A DNA stretch of 64,000 nt from Saccharopolyspora gloriosae. Lineage in GTDB: Bacteria; Actinomycetota; Actinomycetes; Mycobacteriales; Pseudonocardiaceae. The notes under the pieces were generated by a model. The model saw only the letters and a program-made list of their open reading frames with translations. It searched no databases and was not told where the DNA came from. The stretch spans positions 6,371,470 to 6,435,469 of the forward strand of contig NZ_CP059557.1 of assembly GCF_022828475.1 (NCBI RefSeq), read 5' to 3'. Below are positions 11,425 through 20,875 of this stretch, one piece after another. Numbering within the stretch: position 1 is the first letter of the stretch; each line of letters starts with the position of its first letter. Both the position numbers and the translations under genes were made by a program.

Positions 11425-14400
11425 ATGAATGACGATGCGGGTCGGCCGGACGAGCTCGCCGACGGGCAAGCGCGTTCGACCGGGGAACAGCAACGTGCCG
11501 GTGCCGGAGCGTCGTGGTTCACCGGGACGGACGGACAATCCGTCCCCACCCAGCCGGCCGCTGATCCGGGACCGTCATCGCCCCAGGGCCGGCCCAACCC
11601 GGAGCAGCGCTACGCGGACGCCATCACGGCGATGAACGAGATCATCTCCACGCTCGACTTCGCGCGGCTGCCTTGGGTCACCGAGGTGTTCCGCGCCACC
11701 GCGGGAGTGCTCGACGATCGCGATCCGGCGCGCGCCGGGGTGTTGAACAACCTGGGCAGCGCTTCCCAGCTGATGTACCTGAGCAGCAGACAGCTCGGGG
11801 ATCTGGAAGACGCGGTCAACTACTACCGGGACGCCGCGTCGCAGGCGGACCAGGGCGATCCGGACCTGGTGCTCTACCAGTGCAACCTGGCGTTGGCGCT
11901 GACCGAGCTGGCCACCTCGGGCGGTTCGATCGGGCATGCCGAAGAGTCGGTGCGGGCGGCCCGCACCGCCACCGAGCAGACCCCGCGCCGCGATCCGCGC
12001 CGGATCATGACCTTGGTCCGGCTGGCGAACGCGTTGAAGACCCACGCCCGGCTCGCCGAGGACCCGCGATCGGACGACCAGTCGATCGACGCGTTCCGGG
12101 AGGCGGCCCGCGCCGCCTCCCGCGGCGGCGGCGCCGAGGCGGCGGAGCTGCGGATCAACCTGGGGGCGGCGCTGCTGCGCCGCTACCAGCGCACCGGTTC
12201 AGCGCAGGACCTCGACGAGGGCATCACGCACCTTCGACGTGGAGCCGACGGGCTGGCCGACGGTGAACCGCGGCGCAATGCGCTGTGCCACTTGGCCAGC
12301 GCCTTGCGGCTGCGCTTCGAACAAGCCGGGGACCTCGCCGACCTGGAGGCCGGGATCGGCGAGCTGATCGGCGTGCTGGGCGTGCTGGGCGCCGGGCACC
12401 CGCTGCTCGGACGTGCCCTGGTGCTGCTCGCCGAGTCCACCACGGAGCACGTCGACAGCACCGGAGAACCGGGGCCGCTGCGCCGCACGCTGCGGGCCTA
12501 CTCGGCGAGCGCGCGCGGGATGGCGCCCGACGATCCGGAGCAGCCGTTCGCGCTGGCCGGATACGGAGCCTTGCTGCGCAGGCATTTTCTGCACGGTGCG
12601 GAAACGGACGCGCTGGACACCGCCGTCGCCGCCGGGGAAGCCTCGGCGGAGGTCGCGCAGAACGGCAAGGTGCTGCACTCACTGGCGCTGAGCCTGCTCA
12701 CCCGGTACGAGAACAGCGCGGACGAAGCCGACCTGGATCGCGCCAAGCAGGTGTGCGAGCAGGCCGCCACCGCCCCCGAGACGGCACAGCACCTGGCGTG
12801 GGCGCAGCTGGGCGTGATCTCGGCGCATCGGTTCCGCCGCACCACCCGCACCGCCGAGCTGGAGACCGCCGTCGAATGGTTCGACCGGGCATTGGAGGCG
12901 ATGGCCGCCGACGCGCCGGAACGGGCCGCGGTCGCGACGCACCTGGGCCGCGCGCTGCAGTCCTTGCACCAGCGGACCGGCCGCCGCCGCTTCTACCGCT
13001 GGGCACGACGAGTGCTCGGGGAAGCGGCCGCGCAGACTTCGGCACCGGCCGATCAGCGGCTGCGGGCGGCCAGCTTGAACGGGCGGCTCGCCGCGGGGGC
13101 ACAGCGGTGGTCGGAGGCGGTGGAATCGTTCACCACGGCCGTCGAGCTGCTGCCGCTGGTGACCCGGGCGAAGCGCGCCGTGGCCTCCCCCGCGATGCAG
13201 CAGCGCTGGGCCTTGATCGCCGCCGATGCGGCCGCGTGCGCGGTGGAGAACGGCGAGCCGGAACGGGCCGTGGAACTCCTGGAGCACGGCCGCAACGCGC
13301 TGCTGTCGGACTTCCTGCCCGCAGGCGGCGAGCTGGGCGGTCTGCATCGCGATCATCCGGAGTTGGCCGACGAAGCGGTCCGATTGCGCAGGCTGCTGGA
13401 CCGGCCGCCGGGTGAGCCCGCGTTGACCGACCCGGAGGAGAACACCGCGTTGCGCGCCCGACTGGTCGACGCGTGGGAGGACCTGCTCCGCGAGGTGCGA
13501 TCCGATCGGGCTCATGCCGGTCACCTGCGATTACAGCCGATCAGCGAGCTCGCCGGAAACGGCGAGGAAGGCTCCGTGGTGCTGGTCAACCTGAGCCGCT
13601 ACCGCTCCGACGCGTTGATCATGTTCGCCGGCCGGGTGCTGACGGTTCCGCTGCCGGGCGCCGGACCGGATTCCGCGGCCGAGCAGGCGAGGGCCGCACT
13701 GGCGGCGACGGACCAACGCGATCAGAGCGCCCTGCTGGAGGCGCTCGACTGGTTGTGGCACAACATCACCCGCCCCGTCCTGGATCGGATGGGATACGTG
13801 CGGGAACCGGCCGAGGGGCAGCGCTGGCCGCGCCTGTGGTGGTGCGTGGTGGGCGCGTTGAGCTTCCTTCCGCTGCACGCGGCGGCGTCGAAGGACGGCG
13901 CGAGCGCACTGGATCGGGTCGTGTCCTCGTACACGCCGTCGTTGGGCTCGTTGAACGAGACCAGGCGACGCCCGGTGCCGGACGCGGGCCGGGCACTGGT
14001 GGCCGCCGACTCGCTGGAACCCGGCGCGCGGGAGTTGCCGCGCGAGAACCAGATCCTCGCCCGGTACTGGCCGGACGCCGAGGTGCTGTCCCCGAGGTCG
14101 ACGTCGGCCACCGAGGTCCAGCAACTGCTGCCGGGTACCGCGTGGGTCCACGTGTGCGAGCCGAGCGCGCAGTATCCGGCGCAGCCCGCAGCCGGTCTGG
14201 TGCTGGATCGCGAGCCACCGCAACGGGGCTTGGGCTTGGTGGAGCTGGGCCAGCTGGGACTGCACCACATCGAGTTCGGTTACCTGGGGCGCTGCTCGAC
14301 GTTCGTGGACGCCCCGTCGGCCGCGGCGGTACCGCTGGCTCCGGCATTGGGTTTCGCGGGGTTCGCGCACGTCATCGGCAGCCTGTGGGAGGTCGACGAG

Positions 14401-14568
14401 GACTGCGCGGTGGAGGTGCACTCCGAGGTGTACGAGGCCGTCTTCGGCACCGAGGAGGTCGACACGGGCCGGGCGGCGCTCGCCTTGCACGACGCTGCTC
14501 GCCGCCTCCGCGCGGACTTCCCGGCGGCCCCGTCCCGCTGGTCCGCCCACCTGCACGTCGGCCCGTGA
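11425..14568 (+). CDS. TPR-repeat protein with C-terminal CHAT (caspase-like) domain
   Basis: The protein has 1047 residues. Residues about 50-700 are a long array of degenerate tetratricopeptide helices with repeating Ala/Leu/Arg/Asp patterns, and the last 250 residues form a CHAT domain (HVCEPS ... GLVLD ... GRCST ... GSLWEVDEDCAV). CHAT domains belong to the separase/caspase clan and are used in bacterial protease and signalling modules. The nucleophile position is Cys957, but the catalytic His of the usual H-F-A-x-H-G strand appears replaced: the strand reads His909-Val-Cys-Glu-Pro-Ser. It may therefore be a scaffold rather than an active protease. The start is fixed by AGGAG 7-8 nt upstream. 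It is convergent with the mce operon, with no partner effector gene beside it. Confidence 0.85.
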   Translation: MNDDAGRPDELADGQARSTGEQQRAGAGASWFTGTDGQSVPTQPAADPGPSSPQGRPNPEQRYADAITAMNEIISTLDFARLPWVTEVFRATAGVLDDRDPARAGVLNNLGSASQLMYLSSRQLGDLEDAVNYYRDAASQADQGDPDLVLYQCNLALALTELATSGGSIGHAEESVRAARTATEQTPRRDPRRIMTLVRLANALKTHARLAEDPRSDDQSIDAFREAARAASRGGGAEAAELRINLGAALLRRYQRTGSAQDLDEGITHLRRGADGLADGEPRRNALCHLASALRLRFEQAGDLADLEAGIGELIGVLGVLGAGHPLLGRALVLLAESTTEHVDSTGEPGPLRRTLRAYSASARGMAPDDPEQPFALAGYGALLRRHFLHGAETDALDTAVAAGEASAEVAQNGKVLHSLALSLLTRYENSADEADLDRAKQVCEQAATAPETAQHLAWAQLGVISAHRFRRTTRTAELETAVEWFDRALEAMAADAPERAAVATHLGRALQSLHQRTGRRRFYRWARRVLGEAAAQTSAPADQRLRAASLNGRLAAGAQRWSEAVESFTTAVELLPLVTRAKRAVASPAMQQRWALIAADAAACAVENGEPERAVELLEHGRNALLSDFLPAGGELGGLHRDHPELADEAVRLRRLLDRPPGEPALTDPEENTALRARLVDAWEDLLREVRSDRAHAGHLRLQPISELAGNGEEGSVVLVNLSRYRSDALIMFAGRVLTVPLPGAGPDSAAEQARAALAATDQRDQSALLEALDWLWHNITRPVLDRMGYVREPAEGQRWPRLWWCVVGALSFLPLHAAASKDGASALDRVVSSYTPSLGSLNETRRRPVPDAGRALVAADSLEPGARELPRENQILARYWPDAEVLSPRSTSATEVQQLLPGTAWVHVCEPSAQYPAQPAAGLVLDREPPQRGLGLVELGQLGLHHIEFGYLGRCSTFVDAPSAAAVPLAPALGFAGFAHVIGSLWEVDEDCAVEVHSEVYEAVFGTEEVDTGRAALALHDAARRLRADFPAAPSRWSAHLHVGP

Positions 14569-14617
14569 TGCTTCGCGGCGTGACCGGGGCGGCGGGTCGG
14601 GTTCTCAGTCACTAGCA

Positions 14618-14650
14618 GCCGGGCGAGTGCCGGGCGGGCACTCGTCCGGC
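14618..14650. terminator. Convergent terminator between the CHAT gene and the mce operon
   Basis: A 13-bp stem with one G-T wobble and a 7-nt loop lies between two converging stop codons (14568 and 14658). It can serve both strands. Confidence 0.55.
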
Positions 14651-14657
14651 CCGAAGA

Positions 14658-15710
14658 TCAACGCTGGGTGATGCCGGAGATCTTCCACTTGTCGCCCTGC
14701 TTCTCGGCGTTGACGACGACCTGCGCCGGGCCGACCGAGGGCTCGCCGCCGACGTCGGTGCGGGTGGCGTTCTGGTCGACGAACAGCAGCACCTCGGCGC
14801 GGTCGCCTTCCAGCCGGGTCACGCTGCTGGCCTTGACCGTCGTGGTGACGACCAGCTTCTGGATCGGCGCCTGCTCCTTGACGGTGATGAACAGCTGCTC
14901 GTACTCGCCGACGGCGGCGCCGGTGAGCAGGTCCTGGGCGGCGCGTTCGGTCTTGCCGGTGTCGGCGAAGTCGTAGGAGAAGATCTTCTCGATGCCGTCG
15001 GTGATCTGCCCGTTGACCTCGCTGGTGGTGGCCTGGTCGGAGAGCGCCCGGTTGCCGTTGTTCGCGCCGTAGGCCTCGATGCCGAACCAGGTGGCGAGCC
15101 CGACGAGCAGCACCGTCGCCGCGACCATCGCGATGATCAGGTTCTTGGTCCCGCCGGGACGGCCCGCCGCGGTGGTTTCCGCGTCCGCCTCGGAGGAGTC
15201 CTGTTCGGTCCGGTCGTTCGGCGACCACGTGGGATCGGTTCCGGCGGACGGTTCGACGTCCGGCCGGTACGAGTACACCGGCTCCTGGCGGGCGGCCGGA
15301 GTGGTCTCGTGCGTCGTGCCGTTGCGCTTCGCGCGCCCGGCCTTGCCCGTCGTCACCGGACCGTTCGGCTCGGCCGCGGGCGTGGTGTTCGCCCCGGTCG
15401 CGTCACCGTTCGAAGACTCCGCGGGCGAGTCGTCGAGTTCCGCGTCCGTCGAAGCGGCCTGGTCCGTCTCGTCGGGCGCGGCCGCGGAAGCCTCCTCCGC
15501 CGCAGGCGACGAAGCCTCGTCGGCCGCGGGCGCCGCCGAGCCGGTTTCGGCGTCCGGCCCCACCTCGGTGATGGACTCCTCAACGGCCTCGGTCGAATCC
15601 TCCGGCCGGTTGAGCCCGATCCTCGTGCTGGAGCCGGTGGAACCGGAACGGCTGCGCTGACCGGCGACGCGCCGCCGCGACGACGATCCGGGACGGCGGG
15701 GACTGGACAC
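14658..15710 (-). CDS. Mce-associated membrane protein (long acidic N terminus)
   Basis: The protein has about 350 residues. A disordered, Ala/Glu/Ser-rich cytoplasmic region spans roughly residues 1-165. One transmembrane helix follows (LIIAMVAATVLLVGLATWF), and then an extracytoplasmic domain of about 155 residues of the VirB8/NTF2-like kind found in Mce-associated proteins. These proteins are encoded at the 3' ends of mce operons and are thought to stabilise the Mce complex. The GTG at 15710 has AGGAG 8 nt upstream and is preferred to the GTG at 15719. It is the last gene of the mce transcription unit; the terminator follows at 14618-14650. Confidence 0.8.
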   Translation of the reverse strand: MSSPRRPGSSSRRRVAGQRSRSGSTGSSTRIGLNRPEDSTEAVEESITEVGPDAETGSAAPAADEASSPAAEEASAAAPDETDQAASTDAELDDSPAESSNGDATGANTTPAAEPNGPVTTGKAGRAKRNGTTHETTPAARQEPVYSYRPDVEPSAGTDPTWSPNDRTEQDSSEADAETTAAGRPGGTKNLIIAMVAATVLLVGLATWFGIEAYGANNGNRALSDQATTSEVNGQITDGIEKIFSYDFADTGKTERAAQDLLTGAAVGEYEQLFITVKEQAPIQKLVVTTTVKASSVTRLEGDRAEVLLFVDQNATRTDVGGEPSVGPAQVVVNAEKQGDKWKISGITQR

Positions 15711-15761
15711 GGGAACCACTCCTAGTACGAACGAGTCGGCACAGCTGAATCAGGTCGGGGT

Positions 15762-16316
15762 TCAGCCGACCGCGACGGGACCGAGGACGCTGAGTTTCCA
15801 GTCCTGGCCCTCACGGGTCAGCTCGGCCTGGTATCGACTGCGCTTCTCCGTGGGCGGCTGGCCGTCCGGGGTCACGGTCACCTTCACCACGGCGATCATG
15901 CGGGCCTTGCCCGCGCGTTCGTTGAGTTCGGTGAGCCCGGCGGAGAGGACTTCCGCCTCGGTGACCGTCTTGGCCTGGGTGATGCTGTCGGCGTACTGCT
16001 GCCGACCGCGCACGACGTCCTCGTGCAGCGGGCCGGTGGACGAGCTTTCCCACAGGTCCAGCCCGCGTTGCACGTCGCGGTGGTCGAGCGTGTTGAAGTT
16101 GATGATCGACTGGGTGCCTGCCTGCAACGCGTCGTCCCGTTCGGCCGCGTAGGAGGCGCTGCCCCCGTTGGCCGCGACGGCCCAGCTGACGCCGAAGAAC
16201 AGCGCCGCCACCAGGGCGATGGAGAGTGCGACCGCAGGGATCAGCACTGGCGACCGTGGGGTCCTGGACGGGCGGTTCTCGGATTCGGGGCCAGGGTCGG
16301 CCTCGTTCTCGGTCAT
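15762..16316 (-). CDS. Mce-associated membrane protein (short)
   Basis: The protein has 184 residues from ATG 16316. An acidic tail of about 25 residues is followed by a single transmembrane helix (VLIPAVALSIALVAALFFG) and an extracytoplasmic Mas-type domain (ERDDALQAGTQSIINFNTLD ... KVTVTPDG). It is paired with the longer Mas protein downstream, as is usual in mce operons. The ATG follows GAGGTGACCCG; an in-frame ATG at 16355 would overlap the end of mceF and lacks a site. Its role is inferred from operon position: an accessory of the lipid-transport complex. Confidence 0.8.
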   Translation of the reverse strand: MTENEADPGPESENRPSRTPRSPVLIPAVALSIALVAALFFGVSWAVAANGGSASYAAERDDALQAGTQSIINFNTLDHRDVQRGLDLWESSSTGPLHEDVVRGRQQYADSITQAKTVTEAEVLSAGLTELNERAGKARMIAVVKVTVTPDGQPPTEKRSRYQAELTREGQDWKLSVLGPVAVG

Positions 16317-16351
16317 CGGGTCACCTCGTTTCACGGTGCCGTCGGGGTGTC

Positions 16352-17458
16352 TCACTGTCCAGGTGCGTTCTGCGCCCCACGTACGTTGACCGGGCTCCCC
16401 GGTGGCTCCGCACAGTGTGCATCAGTGTTCAGCGGCACCGGCGCGAGGTCGCTTCCCGCACGTTTGACGGTTCCTTCGTAACCCGCTGTGCACGGCAGCG
16501 GATCGAAGATGTTGAGCGCGAGCCCGAAGTGCGCGGTGCCGTCGCCGGGAACCACGCTGTAGCCGCCCGCGGAGACCATCGGGTAGGTCACCATCAGCTG
16601 CTCGATGCCGTCGTTGTTGGCGGCGAGCAGGTCGGTGGTGCTGGTCAGGTTGGTGACCAAGGTGCCCAGCTGCGGCCCGGTCTCGTTGAGGAACCCGCTG
16701 ACCTGGCGCGCGGCCGGCGGGGCATTCTTGATCAGCTTCCGCAGGTCCGGGTCGGAGGTGCGCAGTTGCTCGGCCAGCAGCTTCAGGTCGGAGCTGTAGG
16801 AGCGGATCGCGGAGCCCTGCTCGTTCTGCGTGGCGAGCACCGTGGTGCCGTCCTCCAGCAGTTGCCGGGTCTGCGGCAGGTGCTGTTGGGCTTCGGTGGT
16901 GAACTCCCGCGTCGTGTCGAGCACGCGCTGCAGGTTGCCGCCGTTGTTCCGGAACGCGGTGCCGAGTTCGTTGACGACGGTGCGCAGCGAGTCCTCCGGC
17001 ACCGATTTGGAGAAGTCGTCCAGGTTGGTCATCAGCTCTTCGACCGGAAGCGGAACGCTGGTGGCCGCCTTCTTGATGACCGAGCCGTCCTTCAGGTACG
17101 GCCCGTCGTCGGTCCGGGGCCGCAGGTCGACGTACTGCTCGCCGACGGCGGAGCGGTTGGTGACCACGGCGTCGACGTCGGCGGGGATGCGCTTGTGACC
17201 GGGCTCGATGTCGAGCGGCACCTCGACGCCGCCGCTGGTGAGCTTCATTTCCCCGACCCGCCCGATGGGCACCCCGCGGTAGGTGACCTCGGCGTTGTCG
17301 AAGATGCCGCCGGAGTCGGCGAGGTTCATGGTCACGACGTAGCCGCGCGGTCCGAGCAACCGGTCCAGCCCGGCGTAGCGGGCGCCCGCGTAGCCGATGC
17401 CGACGAGCGCGATCGCCAGGAACGCGACGATCTGCAGCCGAGTTTTGCGGGTGAGCAT
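16352..17458 (-). CDS. mceF: Mce family protein MceF
   Basis: The protein has 368 residues: one N-terminal membrane anchor (residues 8-26), the MCE/MlaD domain at about 38-115 (VTMNLADSGGIFDNAEVTYRG), then a long helical needle region. It is one of six non-identical subunits that together make the periplasm-spanning hexamer for lipid substrates. Its ATG overlaps the mceE stop (ATGA). The sixth position in the operon and the absence of a lipobox distinguish it from MceE. Confidence 0.9.
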   Translation of the reverse strand: MLTRKTRLQIVAFLAIALVGIGYAGARYAGLDRLLGPRGYVVTMNLADSGGIFDNAEVTYRGVPIGRVGEMKLTSGGVEVPLDIEPGHKRIPADVDAVVTNRSAVGEQYVDLRPRTDDGPYLKDGSVIKKAATSVPLPVEELMTNLDDFSKSVPEDSLRTVVNELGTAFRNNGGNLQRVLDTTREFTTEAQQHLPQTRQLLEDGTTVLATQNEQGSAIRSYSSDLKLLAEQLRTSDPDLRKLIKNAPPAARQVSGFLNETGPQLGTLVTNLTSTTDLLAANNDGIEQLMVTYPMVSAGGYSVVPGDGTAHFGLALNIFDPLPCTAGYEGTVKRAGSDLAPVPLNTDAHCAEPPGSPVNVRGAQNAPGQ

Positions 17459-18690
17459 CAGTCATCGCCTCCGAACAGGAAGTCGAGCAGCCCACCGTCT
17501 TTCTCGTCCGGCTCAGGGGCGGGGGACGTTTCGGGAGACGTGGGCTCGGTGCCCGCTCCCGGTTGCTGCGGCGTCTGCGGTTGCAGCGGCAGCGGCGGCG
17601 CACCGGGCAGCTGGATCAGCGGCTGCCTGGCCCGGCCGAGGTTGCCGAGGATGTTGGTGAGGTTGAGGTCGGCATCGATGTAGAGGTTCGTGTAGTCGCC
17701 CTTGATGCCTTCCGCCGCACCGTCGGTGAACGGGTAGGTCAGCAGGATCTCGAAGGACTTCGGCAGGTCGTCGCCCGCGGCTTCGAGGTTCGCCAGCGTC
17801 GGTTGCAGCGCCTGCAGGTTGTGCACCAGGTCGTCCTGGCTCTGGTCGACGACGTTGGTGGCGACCCCGGAGAGCCTGTCCAGCGACTGGAGCATGGTGA
17901 CCAGCTGCCCGCGCTGGTCGTTGAGCACCCGCAGTCCGGGTTCGAGGTCGCGCAGCGCGGTGTCGATGTTGCCGCGTTGCTCGTTGAGGCTCGCGGAGAG
18001 CCGGTTGACGCTGTCGAGCGCGCGGGTGATGTCGTCGCGTTGCGCGTCCAGCCCGGCGACGAGTTCGTCGAGGTTGCCGAGCAGGTTGCGGGCGTCGCTC
18101 TCGCGCCCTTCGAGCGCGTTGTTGAGCTCCCGGGTGATGTTCTGCAGCTGGGACACACCGCCGCCGTTGAGCAGCAGCGACAACGCGCCGAGGACTTCCT
18201 CGACCTCGGGGTTGCGGCCGCTGCGGTCGATGCCGATGACGTCGCCGTTGATGAGTTTCCCTTGCGGCGCCTCAGGTTCGGGCGGCGCGGCCAGTTCGAC
18301 GTACTTCTCGCCGAGCAGGCTGGATTGGCGCAGCCGGGCGGTGGCGTTGGCGGGCAGCTCGACGCCCCGGTTGACCTGGAGGATCGCCTCGGCGTCCCAG
18401 GAGCCGGGGGCGAGTCCGATCTCGTTGACCCTCCCGACGGGCACGTCGTTGACGCGCACCCCGGCGTTGGGCACCAGGTCCAGCACGTCGGCGAACCGCA
18501 CCTTCACCTGGTAGGGCTTGTCGCCGAGGTCGGCTCCGCCGGGCAGCGGTAAGCCGGAGACGCCGGTGAATCCGCAGCCGCTCACCAGCACCAGCGCGGT
18601 GGTGGCGAGGGCGACGATCTTCCCGGCGCCGAACCGGGCCGAGCCCGGCCGGGCCGCCCGCCGGTGCGCGAGAGTTCCGCGGCTGATCAC
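17458..18690 (-). CDS. mceE: Mce family lipoprotein MceE
   Basis: The protein has 410 residues from GTG 18690, which overlaps the mceD stop as GTGA and has GGAGG upstream. A signal peptide ends in a lipobox (LVSGC, lipidated Cys39), the hallmark of MceE/LprK proteins. The MCE domain spans about residues 60-140 (VRFADVLDLVPNAGVRVND), followed by a helical region and an acidic Pro/Glu/Asp C-terminal tail ending in LLDFLFGGDD. Lipidation should anchor this subunit on the outer face of the membrane. A longer upstream in-frame reading is artefactual because it runs antisense-like through mceD. Confidence 0.9.
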   Translation of the reverse strand: MISRGTLAHRRAARPGSARFGAGKIVALATTALVLVSGCGFTGVSGLPLPGGADLGDKPYQVKVRFADVLDLVPNAGVRVNDVPVGRVNEIGLAPGSWDAEAILQVNRGVELPANATARLRQSSLLGEKYVELAAPPEPEAPQGKLINGDVIGIDRSGRNPEVEEVLGALSLLLNGGGVSQLQNITRELNNALEGRESDARNLLGNLDELVAGLDAQRDDITRALDSVNRLSASLNEQRGNIDTALRDLEPGLRVLNDQRGQLVTMLQSLDRLSGVATNVVDQSQDDLVHNLQALQPTLANLEAAGDDLPKSFEILLTYPFTDGAAEGIKGDYTNLYIDADLNLTNILGNLGRARQPLIQLPGAPPLPLQPQTPQQPGAGTEPTSPETSPAPEPDEKDGGLLDFLFGGDD

Positions 18691-19898
18691 TGGCCACCTC
18701 CGGTGACGAGCGGGGCACCGGTGCCGCCGAGCGGGAAGGGGGAGTCGCCGTTCTGCTGCGCGGGCGGATTTCCCTGCAGCTGCGAGAGCAGGTCCCCGAT
18801 GCTGGAGATGGGCAGCAGCCCGTCGAGCACCGGTTGGATCGCGTTGCAGGCGTCGAGCACGTTGTCCGGCAGTTGCAGCGGAGTTCCCGCGGCGGGCTGG
18901 CGGACGAGCTTGCACACGCCGACAAGCGGCGGCTCGTTCAGCTCGTTGATGACCGCGCGGGTGTCGAGGGTTCCGGAGGCCGCGTTGTACGAGTTCTGCA
19001 GGTTGCCCAGGGCCAGCGGCGCGTCGGTCAGCGATTCGGACAGCGCCGCCTTCTGGTTCACCAGCACCTGCGCCACCCCGTTGAGCTGGTCCACATTGGA
19101 CTTGAGCCCTTCCCGGTTGTCGCGGACGAAGGATTCGACCTTGCCCAGCGCGACGGCCAGTTCCGCCATCGAGGCGCCGAGGTCTTCGCGCTCCCCAGCC
19201 AGCAGCGAGCTGACCTCCTGCATCTGGGTGTTGAAGCGGCGCACCTGCTCATCGTTCGAGTTGAGCATCGAGGTGAACCGCTGCAGGTTGTCCACGGTGG
19301 CGAACAGGTCCTTGCTGCTGCCGGACAACGTGCTGCCCGCCTGGCCGAGGTGCTGCAGCGTGTCGGCGAGAGCTTGACCGTTGCCGTCGAGGTTGGCCGC
19401 CCCGGTGTTGAGCAGGTCGGTCAGCGCGCCGTCCTTGTTCGCTCCGTCCGGCCCGAGCGCGGCGGTGATGTCGTTGAGGCTGCGGTAGACCTCGTCGAGC
19501 TCGACGGGGGTCGCGGTGCGCTCCTTCGGGATGACCGCGCCGTCGGCGAGCTTCGGCCCTCCCTTGTAGACGGGAGCGAGCTGCACGTACCGGTCGCTGA
19601 CGACGCTCGGCGACACGAGCACCGCGTTGACGTCGGCGGGCACGTCCACGTCGCGGTCCAGCGACATCGTCACGCGTACCGTCTGGCCGTTCGGGGTGAC
19701 CTCGTCGACGGTGCCCATCGGCACGCCCAGCATCCGCACGTCCCCGCCCGGGTAGACGCCGACGGCGGCGGAGAAGTACGCGGTGACGCGCTTCTCGTTG
19801 GCTCCGTAGAACAGCCACCACACGGCGCCGGTGGCCAGCAGCGCCACCGCGCAGGCGATGGCGATCATGCTGGTGAGAGGTGGTTTCCGGGTGCTCAT
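18687..19898 (-). CDS. mceD: Mce family protein MceD
   Basis: The protein has 403 residues: an N-terminal anchor (SMIAIACAVALLATGAVWWL), the MCE domain at about residues 35-115 with the typical YFSAAVGVYPGGDVRMLGV start, a helical middle, and a Gly/Pro-rich C-terminal tail. The start ATG overlaps the mceC stop by 4 nt, so translation is probably coupled. In family terms it is the fourth subunit of the Mce hexamer. Confidence 0.9.
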   Translation of the reverse strand: MSTRKPPLTSMIAIACAVALLATGAVWWLFYGANEKRVTAYFSAAVGVYPGGDVRMLGVPMGTVDEVTPNGQTVRVTMSLDRDVDVPADVNAVLVSPSVVSDRYVQLAPVYKGGPKLADGAVIPKERTATPVELDEVYRSLNDITAALGPDGANKDGALTDLLNTGAANLDGNGQALADTLQHLGQAGSTLSGSSKDLFATVDNLQRFTSMLNSNDEQVRRFNTQMQEVSSLLAGEREDLGASMAELAVALGKVESFVRDNREGLKSNVDQLNGVAQVLVNQKAALSESLTDAPLALGNLQNSYNAASGTLDTRAVINELNEPPLVGVCKLVRQPAAGTPLQLPDNVLDACNAIQPVLDGLLPISSIGDLLSQLQGNPPAQQNGDSPFPLGGTGAPLVTGGGQ

Positions 19899-20875
19899 GG
19901 CTTGCAGCCCTCCGGGTTGAGCGGGCCGACGGACGGCGGCAGCAGGCCGCAGATGTAGGTGTCGAACCAGCGCCCGGTGCCGAGCACGTTGGAGAACACC
20001 CGGGTGAACGGTCCGAACGCCTCGATGCTGCGGCTGAGGTTGTCCTGGTTGCGCTGCAGCATCTTGGTGACCTTGTCGAGCTGGGCCAGGGTCGGCCCGA
20101 GCTGCGCGGAGTTGTCGTCGACCAGCCCGCTCAGCTGCGCGGAGAGCGCGCGTGTGCCGTCGAGCAGCGAGCTGATCTGGTCGCGGCGGTCCCGGATCTC
20201 CTCCAGCAGCAGGTTCCCGTCGGCGAGCAGCTTCTCGAACTCCGCGTTGCGGTCGGCGACGGTGCGGGACACGTTCGCGGTGTTCGCCAGCAGCTCCTTG
20301 AGCTGCTGGTCGCGCGAGGAGATCGTCTGCGACAGCGCGGAGAGCCCGTTGAGCGCGCCGCGAACGTCGTCCGGAGTGTCGGAGAACGTGTCGGACATGG
20401 TCCGGAAGCTGTCGGCGAGCTGCTGGGTGTCGATGCTGCCGACGGTTCGCTGCAGACCGCTGAACGCCTCGATCACGTCGTAGGGCGCCATCGTGCGGTT
20501 CATCGGAATCGGGTCCGAAGTGGACTGTTCCGCGTCACCGCGCGGGTCCAGCGCCAGGTACTTCTGCCCCAGCAGCGTCTTGATCTTGATCGCGGCCGTG
20601 GTGTTGTTCCCGATCCAGGCGTCCTTGACCCGGAACGACACCGCGACGTGATCGCCCTCGAGCTCGACCGAGCTGACCGTGCCGACCTTCACCCCGGCGA
20701 CCCGGACCTCGTTGTCCGGCATCAGGCCGGCGGCCTCGCTGAAGTTCGCCTGGTACTGGCTGCCGCTGATCAGCGGTAACCGCTCGAAGTTCATCGCGAC
20801 GACGAACCCGATGAGCAGCACCAGGATCCCGGCCACGCCGATCTTCAGCGGGTTCCGTTTTTGGAAAGACGTCAT
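19895..20875 (-). CDS. mceC: Mce family protein MceC
   Basis: The protein has 326 residues from ATG 20875, which overlaps the mceB stop (ATGA). The anchor is residues 10-28 (IGVAGILVLLIGFVVAMNF). The MCE domain contains GLMPDNEVRVAGVKVGTV, followed by a long alpha-helical region and a short C terminus with a Cys pair (ICGLLPPSVGPLNPEGC). It lacks the long proline-rich tail often seen in mycobacterial MceC. Confidence 0.9.
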   Translation of the reverse strand: MTSFQKRNPLKIGVAGILVLLIGFVVAMNFERLPLISGSQYQANFSEAAGLMPDNEVRVAGVKVGTVSSVELEGDHVAVSFRVKDAWIGNNTTAAIKIKTLLGQKYLALDPRGDAEQSTSDPIPMNRTMAPYDVIEAFSGLQRTVGSIDTQQLADSFRTMSDTFSDTPDDVRGALNGLSALSQTISSRDQQLKELLANTANVSRTVADRNAEFEKLLADGNLLLEEIRDRRDQISSLLDGTRALSAQLSGLVDDNSAQLGPTLAQLDKVTKMLQRNQDNLSRSIEAFGPFTRVFSNVLGTGRWFDTYICGLLPPSVGPLNPEGCKP

